NCBI GenBank assembly: GCA_024641835.1
Contig: JAHECH010000055.1
Location: forward strand, 1 to 12,593
Direction: 5' to 3'
Length of the DNA: 12,593 nucleotides
Source: Deltaproteobacteria bacterium
GTDB lineage: Bacteria; Desulfobacterota; DSM-4660; Desulfatiglandales; HGW-15
A model generated the notes under the pieces. That model did no database searches. It saw only the letters and a list, made by a program, of their open reading frames with translations, and was not told the origin of the DNA. This document shows positions 1-8,500 of the stretch, piece after piece. Position 1 is the stretch's first letter, and each line of letters begins with the position of its first letter. The translations under genes were made by a program, and so were the position numbers.

Positions 1-407
1 GTGAATCAGGGGCTGGCAAAAGCACTATGGCCAGGCTTTTGAGCAAAGAAGAGGGGGTTGAGGTACTGAGTGATGACAGGGTCATCGTCCGCAGGGAGAA
101 CGGGGCACTTCGCATTTACGGCACCCCGTGGCACGGGGATGGTGTCTTTGCCTCTCCCAGATCTGCGAAGCTGGAGAGGGTTTTGTTCTTAAAACACGGC
201 AGCGCCAATTCGATCAAGAAGGTCGAAGGAATTGAGCCGCCGTCCAGGCTTCTCACCTGTTCTTTCCCGCCTTACTGGGATTCCAAGGGAATGCAATTCA
301 CGTTGGAATTTTTTGCAGGCCTGACTGGCAGTGTTCCATGTTACGAGCTGAGTTTCAGGCCAGACAGAAGCATCGTGGAGTTCTGCCGGACCATCGTTGC
401 CACCTGA
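1..407 (+). CDS. HPr-kinase-like (HprK-related) P-loop protein, 3' part only
   Basis: The gene is cut by the window start. The frame opens at base 3 with ESGAGKST, the end of a Walker A motif (GxSGxGKST), so the N-terminal half lies outside. After the P-loop come the SDDR acidic motif, as in HprK 'DD' nucleotide/metal sites, the YGTPWHGD motif, and a C-terminal stretch ending in CYELSF and then VEFCRTI. These elements occur in the same order in the complete protein at 8879-9721, so the two are clear paralogues. HPr kinase/phosphorylase proper phosphorylates a serine on HPr. HprK-related proteins found with PqqD-like and radical SAM genes probably phosphorylate another peptide or protein; the substrate here is unknown. 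An internal ATG at base 27 is not the true start, because the P-loop lies upstream of it. It converges on the CPBP gene ending at 705. Confidence 0.85.
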   Translation, partial: ESGAGKSTMARLLSKEEGVEVLSDDRVIVRRENGALRIYGTPWHGDGVFASPRSAKLERVLFLKHGSANSIKKVEGIEPPSRLLTCSFPPYWDSKGMQFTLEFFAGLTGSVPCYELSFRPDRSIVEFCRTIVAT

Positions 408-704
408 TCGGGTGAAACAGAAAACCCAAAGCAATCACGAAAAGAAGAAATGCGATATCTCTCACAGAGGTCACGAAGAAAGCAGAGGAATTAGCCGCAG
501 ACCCGCACAGACGGTCACTGAAAGGACAACGTGTTCGCTCAAGGGCCCCTTGCACGGGGCCTCCCGATGCTCAGAGCATCGGTCCCACCGCTATTCTTGA
601 GTGAACACTGAGGTCTCAAGACGGTCTCCAAGACCTCTGCGGCTCTAGCGAGCGAAGTGAGCGGGCGAGAGATAAAAGGGATGTCATACAGAGCATGGGG
701 GTTA
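408..704. other. Intergenic region between convergent genes, repeat-rich
   Basis: No credible gene is seen. Bases 450-530 read in one frame as HRGHEESRGIS, which resembles the spurious peptides often produced by dispersed intergenic repeats in environmental bacteria (recalled impression, not checked). Bases 531-608 form a composite hairpin element listed separately. A further inverted pair lies at 610-616 (gaggtct) and 631-637 (agacctc). Bases 648-664 carry the low-complexity string agcgagcgaagtgagcg. No T-tract follows any hairpin, so none is called as a classical terminator. Confidence 0.6.
531..608. repeat. Composite inverted-repeat element (outer arms plus two internal hairpins)
   Basis: The outer arms are gtgttcgctcaag (531-543) and cttgagtgaacac (596-608), complementary at 12 of 13 positions. 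Inside are two hairpins: ggcccc (544-549) pairing with ggggcc (556-561), and ccgatgct (564-571) pairing perfectly with agcatcgg (575-582) across a 3-base loop. The arrangement suggests a REP/BIME-like or small MITE-like element. It lies between convergent genes and could help stop transcription from both sides, but it lacks a T-run. Confidence 0.6.
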
Positions 705-1343
705 CTATCGAAGGAGGAGCGAGAGCGTAAAGATGGCGAGGTTGCCGAGGGCGTGGATGGTGATGGGAACAAGAAGGTTGCCCTCCACTTCATAAGAGAC
801 AGCAAAGAGCAACCCTCCCACGATCTGGGTGAAAGGGATGGCTCGGTTCATGGGGTGGACAAGAACAAAGAGGAGACTGCTTAGGACGAGAGCCAACGGG
901 AAGCCCCAGTGCCGCAAAAAACCGTAAAGCAGGCCGCGGAAGAAAATCTCTTCAGCCACGGGTGCGACGATCCCGCCTACGAGAAAAAAAAGGGCAATGT
1001 CCCCGTGCTTTGTGGGAAGGCGGGTTTGAATGAAGGCGAGAGCATGGATGCCAGTGAGGAGCAATCCTGCGACGACCAGACAAGAGATGAAAGCAAATGC
1101 CGCCGCCCATAGGAGCCCCCTCTTGAAACCGAGAAGCCATCCATCTTGATCGAGGCCAAGGGAAGATAGGCCGGAACCCCAGACGACCGCAATCAGGACA
1201 ATCACGACAGCCTCCAGAATACGCGCCAGTCCAAGCACCATCATGGCATGGTATGCGAGCAGCCATCTCATGGCGCCTTCTAGTGCGGCCACAGCCAGAA
1301 TGGAGATGACCAGAGTTCTTATCTCGACCTGCTTTGCTTCCAT
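705..1343 (-). CDS. CPBP (CAAX/Abi) family intramembrane glutamic protease
   Basis: A 212-residue, very hydrophobic polytopic membrane protein. It carries the three signature motifs of the CPBP/Rce1 family in order: EExxxR (E131, E132, R136 in EEIFFRG), FxxxH (F159, H163) and HxxxN (H197, N201 in HALGN). Family members are intramembrane proteases; bacterial ones act in bacteriocin self-immunity, protein sorting or signalling. All catalytic residues are present, so it should be active; the substrate is unknown. The ATG at 1343 was chosen: it has a weak gag Shine-Dalgarno about 7 bases upstream and gives a 25-bp overlap with the HEAT gene. A GTG at 1376 would add 11 residues but shows no ribosome site. 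It is the last gene of the omptin-like/HEAT/CPBP operon and is probably translationally coupled to the gene before it. Confidence 0.88.
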   Translation of the reverse strand: MEAKQVEIRTLVISILAVAALEGAMRWLLAYHAMMVLGLARILEAVVIVLIAVVWGSGLSSLGLDQDGWLLGFKRGLLWAAAFAFISCLVVAGLLLTGIHALAFIQTRLPTKHGDIALFFLVGGIVAPVAEEIFFRGLLYGFLRHWGFPLALVLSSLLFVLVHPMNRAIPFTQIVGGLLFAVSYEVEGNLLVPITIHALGNLAIFTLSLLLR

Positions 1344-2809
1344 CCAAGGGCTCTTAAGGCTCTGTAAGCATGCCACTGGGAATACCAGTGATTTGATGTC
1401 CTAATCCAGCTCAGGATCTCATCGATCGCTCTGGGGTCTCCCCTCTCACCAAGACCATAAAGAGCCATGCTGACCACATTGGGGGAGGAATCACTGAGCA
1501 TGCGAAGGAGAAGCGGATAGGTATCAGGCCGCCGGCTGCGTCCCAAGGCCCTTGCAAGCCAATAGCGCTCAGGGACGTAAGGGCTTTTTAGCAAACCCTG
1601 ATAGCCCCTGAAATCACCAATGTCGAGGTTTCTCCGTTCTATGGTCTTCAGGGCCGCCACCCTCTTTTGCCAATGATTGGATTGAAAGGCCGATGCTAGA
1701 TCTTGCTCCGGGATCTTTCCTTCCTTGCCGACGTAAACGACCAGAAAAAGCCCAACCCCGATTGCAAGGCATAGAGCTGAAGCGATCAGCGTGGAGACCT
1801 TGGAGTCGAAGAGAAAGGAGGACAGGAACCAAAGGAACGCATGGAGAAAGAGATACAACGTGATGGGGAATCCGATCAAGAGGGATAGAAAAGTGAACTG
1901 CCGGAAAAAAGAATACCGGTCGGCCCTTTCAGAGAACTCCTTGAGCACTCCAATGGGATTGTCCAGAAACCTTTTGAGAGAGGCTTGCAAAACTTCTTTT
2001 CCCTTTTGCTCGAAGATGAGCCCGCGACTGGTTTCCTTAACGCTGAGATCAACGCCGTGATCTGCATCCAGGCTCAGATAATCGTGCTGGAGCAATTCTC
2101 TTTCCAGGGCATTGACCACGGGTTTCTTCTGTAGGTTTCCGAGATAGCAGGTTTTCACGGTCTTCTGATCGAGCGACTTGAAGACTTCCGAGGGAAATAG
2201 CGTGTACTTGTAGTAAAAATCGTTGATTTTTTCGCCGAGAGAATTGGACAGGAGGAGATGATCCCTTAAATCGAAGAAGATGCGACTCTCCATTTGCGAT
2301 GACCATAGGACTGCAAGCAGAGGAATTGGAGCGATGTATGCTATCCTGCGCAAAAGGTCCGTCTGCTCGGATCGGAGGGCCGCCCGCTTGCAAGTGGCAA
2401 GAAAAACGGCAGGAGGTATGAAGAGAAAATACAGGCTCGTCATGAAGCTGAAGCCGCTCCGGTTTACGAGCAGCAATAATCCCAGCCAGAGAATCAGCCA
2501 CACAAGGAGAAGAATTCTATTCCTGCGGAGAAGGTGGACCCATGCCCAGGCTGCCGTGATAGCCATAATGGAGAGACCAGCGCCTGCACTCAGGGTGAAA
2601 AACAAGCCCCCGAAAAAGGCGGAGCTGAATTCCAGAAGACGGGGCATGGTCTGCTGGTTGGGTATGACCAGATAGCCGGCTTTGCTGATAGCGGTCAGGG
2701 TTTGATAAAGGGCCTTATCGGAGAAGTAAACCTGGAGGGTCGCTATGGCCTGGGCTGTAGCTAACCCGAGAAAAAGGGCTTTGATATGCGAAGGGGAGCT
2801 CTTCGTCAT
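1319..2809 (-). CDS. Polytopic membrane protein with C-terminal HEAT-like repeats
   Basis: A 496-residue protein of unknown function. The N-terminal third (about residues 8-167) holds roughly five hydrophobic segments separated by short Arg/Lys-rich turns. A soluble stretch of about 135 residues follows (around 168-303), then two or three more hydrophobic segments (about 305-360). The C-terminal ~125 residues look like helical HEAT/PBS-lyase repeats (RYWLARALG, VVSMALYGLGERGDPRA, WHAYRALRALGW), usually a protein-binding scaffold. With several membrane segments and a putative cytoplasmic solenoid, it could recruit a partner to the membrane; that is inference. It starts 24 bp after the omptin-like gene stop and overlaps the CPBP gene, so the three are very likely co-transcribed. 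The start is ATG at 2809, with agg a few bases upstream. Confidence 0.8.
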   Translation of the reverse strand: MTKSSPSHIKALFLGLATAQAIATLQVYFSDKALYQTLTAISKAGYLVIPNQQTMPRLLEFSSAFFGGLFFTLSAGAGLSIMAITAAWAWVHLLRRNRILLLVWLILWLGLLLLVNRSGFSFMTSLYFLFIPPAVFLATCKRAALRSEQTDLLRRIAYIAPIPLLAVLWSSQMESRIFFDLRDHLLLSNSLGEKINDFYYKYTLFPSEVFKSLDQKTVKTCYLGNLQKKPVVNALERELLQHDYLSLDADHGVDLSVKETSRGLIFEQKGKEVLQASLKRFLDNPIGVLKEFSERADRYSFFRQFTFLSLLIGFPITLYLFLHAFLWFLSSFLFDSKVSTLIASALCLAIGVGLFLVVYVGKEGKIPEQDLASAFQSNHWQKRVAALKTIERRNLDIGDFRGYQGLLKSPYVPERYWLARALGRSRRPDTYPLLLRMLSDSSPNVVSMALYGLGERGDPRAIDEILSWIRTSNHWYSQWHAYRALRALGWKQSRSR

Positions 2810-2833
2810 GCGCCTAGGGAGAGACTATTCTTG

Positions 2834-3784
2834 TTAAAACTTATTATGAAAGCGGCATGTCAATGCCAGGGTAAAGGCGTAGGATTCCCAGTTGACCTCG
2901 TTCAGGCGCGTCGCCTCAGTGGAGCCCGAGGCAAAGAATACCCGATCCGTGCCAGGATCGGTTCTCCATTTCTGATAGTTTGCGGAAAGGCCCAAGGACC
3001 ATGGGCCGGTCAAAGCGTACTCCGCGCCAAGGGATACCACGAAGCCCCTACCGAGTGCATCGTGTTCAAAGCTTTTGGGATGAGCGAAATCAGTCCTGAG
3101 GTTCCAGTTTGCCTCGCCATTGTAATCTGACCAATGGTATTCGAATGTTGCCAGGATGGCCACTTTGTCGCTTGCTGGGAACAGGATGTCCAGGCCTAGC
3201 CAAGGGCCCAGCCACCTCGTATCATAACTGCTATCAAGGCCTTGGATGGGTCCGTACGGCAAGGAACGACCGGATGTCGCGATGGTCTGGAAACCATCTT
3301 TGATGACAAGTTGCTGTTTGTTGTAGGAGTATCCAACCAGAGGGATCAATCTCAGCCTGTTGGATACCATCTTGAACTGATATCCGACCCCGAGCTTGGC
3401 GTCCAGGACACCTCCGCCGGCCGCAGAGTTGTTTGTCCGCGAATACTCCCGGGTCCGATCATCGCCCAGGAAATCGGAATCCTGATTGGCTCCAGAATAA
3501 ATCCATCCATAGCCGAGGGATCCGCGCAAGTAGAAGCCGTCATTGATGGAAAGTCTTACGCTGCCGGTGATCTCATAAATTTCGAGGTCTTTCCAGGTAA
3601 GCTCGGACAAAATATTGGGATTCGTCCCCGCGGAATTGCCCGCTATGTTCCAGTCGAGGTGATCCACGCGGTAGCTATTGTTCAATTCGAAGATCGACCT
3701 GATCTCAGCTCCTCTCGCATTCCCAGTGAGGCAGGCTCCCAAGAAAGTCATGGCTAGGACAAGGGAGAGGAACCACTTTCTCAT
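2834..3784 (-). CDS. Omptin-fold outer-membrane beta-barrel protein (possibly non-catalytic)
   Basis: A 316-residue exported protein. The signal peptide (residues 1-25) ends in NARG; LGAC at 15-18 also resembles a lipobox, so SPI or SPII cleavage is undecided. The rest has alternating aromatic/hydrophobic strands typical of an outer-membrane barrel and ends in an aromatic residue. It resembles omptins by eye: HLDW (42-45) matches the QLDW of OmpT, and D102-S-D104-F matches the catalytic D83-Q-D85-W of OmpT, followed by an acidic loop. At the position expected for OmpT D210-E-H212 the sequence is GEANW (223-227), so the catalytic His seems to be Asn. It may therefore be a non-proteolytic relative, such as the Protochlamydia outer-membrane protein type. 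The ATG at 3784 has a gagga ribosome site. It is first in the three-gene operon. Confidence 0.72.
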   Translation of the reverse strand: MRKWFLSLVLAMTFLGACLTGNARGAEIRSIFELNNSYRVDHLDWNIAGNSAGTNPNILSELTWKDLEIYEITGSVRLSINDGFYLRGSLGYGWIYSGANQDSDFLGDDRTREYSRTNNSAAGGGVLDAKLGVGYQFKMVSNRLRLIPLVGYSYNKQQLVIKDGFQTIATSGRSLPYGPIQGLDSSYDTRWLGPWLGLDILFPASDKVAILATFEYHWSDYNGEANWNLRTDFAHPKSFEHDALGRGFVVSLGAEYALTGPWSLGLSANYQKWRTDPGTDRVFFASGSTEATRLNEVNWESYAFTLALTCRFHNKF

Positions 3785-3851
3785 ATCTGTTTCCTCACCT
3801 GGGGGTCCTTCGTGTCAGTTGCCAAAGCGTTTTCATCTTCCTCGCAATCGA

Positions 3852-3987
3852 CTCACTAATACGAACGTGTTAAGTCTTTTGTCATCGAGGCCCCCTCACC
3901 CCGCCCTCTCCCCCAATCTTGGGGGAGAGGGCGGGGTGAGGGGGAGCACGGGAATGTTAAAGGAATAAATGCGTTTGTATTAGTAAG
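3852..3987. repeat. MITE/REP-like element with perfect 26+26 bp central palindrome
   Basis: The centre, 3891-3944, is a perfect inverted repeat of 26 bp per arm with a 2-base spacer (arms begin ccccctcaccccgcc and end ggcggggtgaggggg). It is enclosed by outer inverted arms at 3852-3867 and 3972-3987 (ctcactaatacgaacg against cgtttgtattagtaag, 14 of 16 complementary). The ccctcaccccgccctctccc core resembles a dispersed intergenic palindrome common in proteobacterial genomes, often mis-annotated as short PHPALSP-type ORFs. The outer arms suggest that the whole ~136 bp is one element. It lies about 70 bp upstream of the omptin-like start and could affect its expression. Confidence 0.8.
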
Positions 3988-4071
3988 CTTGATCGATCTG
4001 TCCCGGCATTTTATGCTGGCAACATAGACCTTCATCAACCAGATATCAATATCTTTCTCATGTCAAAGACC

Positions 4072-4100
4072 TTCAGTTAGCGATGAAAAACTGGTAAAAT
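4072..4100 (+). promoter_or_regulatory. Possible sigma-70 promoter for the nucleotidyltransferase gene
   Basis: TTCAGT (4072-4077), a 17-base spacer, then TAAAAT (4095-4100). The -10 box matches the consensus at 5 of 6 positions, but the -35 box only at 3 of 6. It ends 47 bp before the ATG at 4148. The direct repeat agaccttca (4026-4034 and 4067-4075) could be an activator site compensating for the weak -35. Prediction only. Confidence 0.3.
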
Positions 4101-4147
4101 AAAAAATATAAGCAGAACCCCAAGAATTCTACTCTGTTTCTACGGAT

Positions 4148-5266
4148 ATGATCGAGCCCATTGAAAGAAAGATCTTAGCGCAGGCTGCGGTTTTGGATCG
4201 TGGACCGGATGATTTTCAAAGGATATGGTCCCGCGTGTCTCCCGACCTTAGTATGAATCATCTCGTTGAGACAGCGATCAGGGAGGGGTTGGGGGGCCAC
4301 TTGTACAAAAGCCTCAAGAGATCCCGGGTGCTGGGGAGTCTCGCTGAGAGGGAAAAACAAAAGCTTGAAACACACTATTACCAGGTTGTTCGGAACAATT
4401 TGAGACTGATCCATGGCCTCAAGGAAGTCCTCCGGCAAAGCCCCCTGAGGAACATCCGGCCGGTTCTCCTGCAGGGTATGGATCTCATTCAGGAGGTCTA
4501 TGGTGACATAGGCCTCAGGCCCATGACGGATATCGATCTCTGGGTTTTGAAGAAAGACCATCCAAGTTTTGTGAAGATTCTTTTAGGATCGGGGTACGAA
4601 AGTGATCCATTGTACCCCAATACTTTCAGACGTGGTTCAACCACGGTGGACCTCCATACCCATCTCCTGTGGGCAGACCGCATCAGAGCCCGACAATTCC
4701 TTTTGAGCAGAACCGATGAAGAGATTTATCGCGACACGAGGACCGTCAGCTGGGAAGGAGAAGAGGCCCAGTGCTTAAGTCGATATGATCAGGTAATATA
4801 CCTGGGTCTCCATAGCTTGAAGCACCGGTTCAATCGGCTGATCTGGCTCGTGGACATCAAGAATATCACAGCAGCTTGGGACCCTTCCGAATGGGAAGCC
4901 CTCCGCTCGCGCGCGAAAGAACTGGGGCAACCCAGAATCCTCAGTTATGTTCTATTTCTTCTCTCCCATGTGTTTGGCTATCAGCCTCAGAATGAGCTCA
5001 GCCGGACACTGATAAAGAGAGTGAGCTTTCTGGAGCGGAGAGCTCTGATGGGGAGAGTCAAAGGGTGTGAACTTCCCGTATGGGCCCCTCCCTTTCTCTT
5101 TTCTTCAGAGATGAACGGGAGAAGCCGGCTTTCCTTCATCCTTGAATCTCTTTTCCCAAGACCAGAAATCTTGCAGCAGGTTTTCCCGTCCTTTCAAGCC
5201 AGGCCATGGCAGCTTTATTTAAAAAGATTAGGCCAGATCATTGGCCTGATCAGGTCTCGCACGTAA
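4148..5266 (+). CDS. Uncharacterised nucleotidyltransferase family protein (NTP_transf_5 type)
   Basis: A 372-residue, soluble-looking protein. The nucleotidyltransferase signature is at residues 107-133: LLQG, then an R followed by MTDIDLWV, with D128 and D130 as the metal-binding Asp pair. A third acidic position is likely D168 in VDLHTHLLW. The downstream H222-xxx-H226 and LIWLVDI (231-237) stretch is typical of this family. Family members have the DNA polymerase beta-type fold; their substrates are mostly unknown. They recur beside exopolysaccharide/exosortase genes and beside HprK-like and PqqD-like genes, including some lasso-peptide clusters (recalled). The active-site Asp residues are intact, so activity is expected. 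The start is ATG 4148 with only a weak gga upstream. The kinase gene follows after 276 bp on the same strand. Confidence 0.85.
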   Translation: MIEPIERKILAQAAVLDRGPDDFQRIWSRVSPDLSMNHLVETAIREGLGGHLYKSLKRSRVLGSLAEREKQKLETHYYQVVRNNLRLIHGLKEVLRQSPLRNIRPVLLQGMDLIQEVYGDIGLRPMTDIDLWVLKKDHPSFVKILLGSGYESDPLYPNTFRRGSTTVDLHTHLLWADRIRARQFLLSRTDEEIYRDTRTVSWEGEEAQCLSRYDQVIYLGLHSLKHRFNRLIWLVDIKNITAAWDPSEWEALRSRAKELGQPRILSYVLFLLSHVFGYQPQNELSRTLIKRVSFLERRALMGRVKGCELPVWAPPFLFSSEMNGRSRLSFILESLFPRPEILQQVFPSFQARPWQLYLKRLGQIIGLIRSRT

Positions 5267-5344
5267 ACCAAATTGTCAGCGGAGCTGTCAGGAGTCCAAA
5301 GAGATATAAGCGCTTGTATTTTTCAATTAAGTTTGTCTTGTTCA

Positions 5345-5373
5345 TTGACAAATAAGCCATTTTAAGTTAGGCT
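5345..5373 (+). promoter_or_regulatory. Possible sigma-70 promoter for the Wzz/BY-kinase gene
   Basis: A perfect TTGACA (5345-5350), a 17-base spacer, then TAGGCT (5368-5373), only a fair match to TATAAT. A better -10-like TATATT at 5373-5378 would need a 22-base spacer. The 276-bp gap (5267-5542) is AT-rich around this site and would leave an untranslated leader of about 160 bases. No recognised riboswitch was found in it. Confidence 0.35.
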
Positions 5374-5542
5374 ATATTAATATTTTTTCCGGTTGATAAG
5401 ATGTTGAATCAGGTCTATTGGAGGAACGGAAAGTCGATTTGCATAAATACCATTCAATTTCAGGCGGTTATACGCTCTATAACAGAAAAGATCTCATGAA
5501 AACCCGCATTTGCTGGGATCATCATCTGTGTAGGTAATTATC

Positions 5543-8500
5543 TTGGTCCAGTACGATATAAACCTAAGAGAATACTGGCGCATTCTCAAAAAAAGAAAAT
5601 TCACTGTCGCTCTGATCACAATTTCACTGGGGTTTTTTACCACCTTTTTCGCCATTCTCAGAGCACCTACCCTTCTTTATAAGACCAACTGCATCATAGA
5701 GATACAGAAAGCACCCATCCTCGGAGGCCTTGAGGCCAACACCATGGCGTTGTCTGATTCCGACGACATAGAAACCCAGATGACCGTTATCAAGAGCTAT
5801 GAGGTTTTCCAGAAGGTCGCTGAGAGAATGGGCCTCATTCGGCGAGGGGAAGCAAAAGGAGATAAGCAATTAAAAAGCAGTGTCATTCGCGTTATCGAAG
5901 ATCTTCAGCCCAAAGTTGAAGTAACGAGACAGAAGTACAGCAGCATCCTGGAAATCAAAGTGACGGACGCTAGCCCCGCCTTTGCTCAGAGGCTCGCTAA
6001 CATGGTTGCTTTGACTTACCGGGAGTTCCATGCTGAACAGCAAACAAAAAGGGCCACTGACGCCCTCAAATACATAGAGGAGCAGCAAAAGGAAGTTCGT
6101 GAAAAATTGCGTGAAGCGGAAGAGGACTTCAACAAATACACCAAGGACAATGAGCTGATTTCCATTGACCTCCAGAGCGAAAAGCTACTGGCAAGATCCC
6201 AGGAGATTCAAAGCGAAAACCGCAAGCTGGACGACGAGAAAGCGGAGGTTCAGGAACTGCTCCGAAGATTGAACGCCTTCATTGCAAACCCGTCCAGCCC
6301 TGAGCGCGACTTTTACTCCGCCAAGGCCAACAGCCGCTACCAAAGTGCGAACGACACCCTGGTGGCGCTTCTCCTGAAGAGGGATACCCTTCTCAAAGAG
6401 TACACTTCCAAGCATCCGGAGGTAGTGGCCATCAGTCATGAGATTGCGGAAAACGCAAGCAAGATGGCTCTCATCCTCAAGGAGCAAATCAAGAACATAG
6501 ATAGCAAAAAGCTTGATCTGAGCAAGGAAGCAGAAAGCATAGAGAATAAAACAAAGGTGTTGCTGGACAAGAATCTGGAATACAACCGTCTCAAAAGAAA
6601 AGTGGGACTGTACACGGACATGATCGCCCTCCTGGAGAGAAAAAACCAGGAAGCGATGATCCGTCGTTCTGAAAAGCCTGAGGTGGTGAATATTGTCAAA
6701 CCCGCCCTTCTGCCAACGGAGCCCATCAACCGACCATACAGGGCGATGGACGGCGCCATGGGGATGTTCATCGGTCTCATCGTGGGCCTCGTTGTCGCCT
6801 TTGTTATTGAGACATTCGATACCTCTCTTGGCGCTATCGCGGATGTAGAACAGACCCTTGGAACTCAAGTATTAGGCGTGATTCCTCAGATAGATTTGGG
6901 ACATATTGAGGATGGTCTGTCTGAAAAATTTACGAGCGAGCCGACTCCCCACGCCCGGAGGAGGGCGGCTAACCTCGTCTGTCATTATGCGCCCAAGTCG
7001 ATGGCGGCTGAAAGTTTTCGCGCCTTGAGGGCGAATATCGATTTTAAAAGTGGGGAGAAGAAGTTAATAACCATGCTCATTACCAGCGCTTCTCCTCAAG
7101 AGGGAAAGACCCTCGTCGCCGCGAACTTGGCTCTTGCTATGGCACAGGCTGGGAAAAAGACGCTTCTCATCGGATCAGATCTCAGGAAGCCGTCCATGGG
7201 AAAGATATTCGGCGTAGAATCGACCCCGGGGCTGACGGACATGTTGCTCGGGAATTACCACTGGCATGATACCGTAAGGACGGTTGTGGACCTGGTTTTA
7301 GGCGAGATGGGCTTTACAGAGATCATGGTGTCACCCCGTCTGGATAACCTCCATCTTATTACCAGCGGTCCCATATCTGCTGACCTGGCGGAACTCATCG
7401 GGTCCCCGGGCTTTGATGATTTCATTGCAGAGGCAAAGAAAGAGTACGAGGTTATCCTCTTTGACGCGCCTCCCATTCTTTCAGCCGCAGATGCCGTCGT
7501 CATCTCCACCAAGGTAGATGGAGTGTTCCTTGTCTACAGGCTAGGAACCGTATCCAGAGGGTTGCTCAGAAGGGCTTGCAGCCAACTGGAGCAGGTAAAA
7601 AGCAACATAGTGGGTGTGATCCTCAACGGCATGCGGCCAGAGGTGAGTCCGGATTTTGAAGGCTACAAGCATTACAAGTATTATCACTCGTACGGAGAAG
7701 AAGGAAAACCCGTGCGACACAGAGAAAAGAAGCCTCCCTTTTCATTCATGACGCTGGTGAGGAAAACTTTTGGCGGTATCGAGAAAATCCAGAATCATGA
7801 AAGGACGAAAACACAGCAGAGGGAAAAACGAAAGCATCGAGGCTTCCTCATTATGTCTCTTATCCCGGTAGCGGCTGCATTCCTGGGATTTGGGCTTTTG
7901 TATCGCAACGGGGTGATTGACCCATTCGGAATTTCGGCGACTGAAAAACCGAACAAAAAGGTGGCGCTAAGGCTTCCCATCAGAGAAAAGAAATCTGATA
8001 CTGTTCACCCGGCGAAAAGCGTTCCAGGTAAGCCGCTGGAGTCTCAGCCAAAGTCTTCCGGTGGAAAATCCCTGGCCGATGCTATTCTGCCGGTGCCTGA
8101 GAAGCCCCCCACGATCCCTCCTGCGGATTCCAAAATTGCCGCCCAGGGGCAAGGCAAAATCTCTTCTGGGAACGATGCAAATGAGACGGCTCTGCGGAGA
8201 ACTGAATCATCGCAGCCTGCTCCTCCCGAACCAGAACCTTCACGAATAACGGCTCCTCCAGTCACTCCCGCAGCGCTCCATTCGCCTTCGACCCCGAGGA
8301 AACCGAATTCGGACTCGCCTGTGATGACTGAAGATACTGGGAAGTACCCTTACTCTCTTTATCTTGGGTCCGTGCCCAATCTGGATCTGGCAAAAAAGGC
8401 GGAATTGGAGTGCCGCAAAAAAGGAGTGGATCCTTATTACGTGAAGGTTTTCCTGAGCAAAGGGGAATGGTACAGGATCTACGCTGGATATTTTGAAAGC

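Larger units (their letters stand above)
3785..4147. other. Divergent intergenic region with inverted-repeat element
   Basis: This 363-bp region separates the omptin-like operon (leftward) from the nucleotidyltransferase/kinase genes (rightward). It holds the palindromic element at 3852-3987, a near-palindrome agatatcaatatct at 4041-4054, and a 9-bp direct repeat agaccttca at 4026-4034 and 4067-4075, just upstream of a possible -10 box. No promoter good enough to call was found for the leftward operon. No gene is supported. Confidence 0.6.

Noticed and set aside
3678..3968. 96-codon + strand frame containing PHPALSPNLGGEG
   Set aside because: It runs antisense into the omptin-like gene and then translates the perfect palindrome; PHPALSP-type peptides are a known artefact of this intergenic repeat.
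4012..4036. Possible sigma-54 promoter (gctggcaac...ttca)
   Set aside because: The GG is present, but there is no GC at the required 10-bp spacing, so the -24/-12 rule is not met.
3856..4038. 60-codon - strand frame across the palindrome
   Set aside because: It is made almost entirely of the repeat and has no credible ribosome site or conserved motif.
5267..5542. Cyclic-di-GMP (GEMM) or other riboswitch in the kinase leader
   Set aside because: No conserved riboswitch core could be recognised in the leader; only a possible promoter is supported.
6185..6868. 227-codon - strand frame inside the BY-kinase gene
   Set aside because: It is antisense to a well-supported coding region with clear Wzz motifs; the composition is that of a shadow frame.
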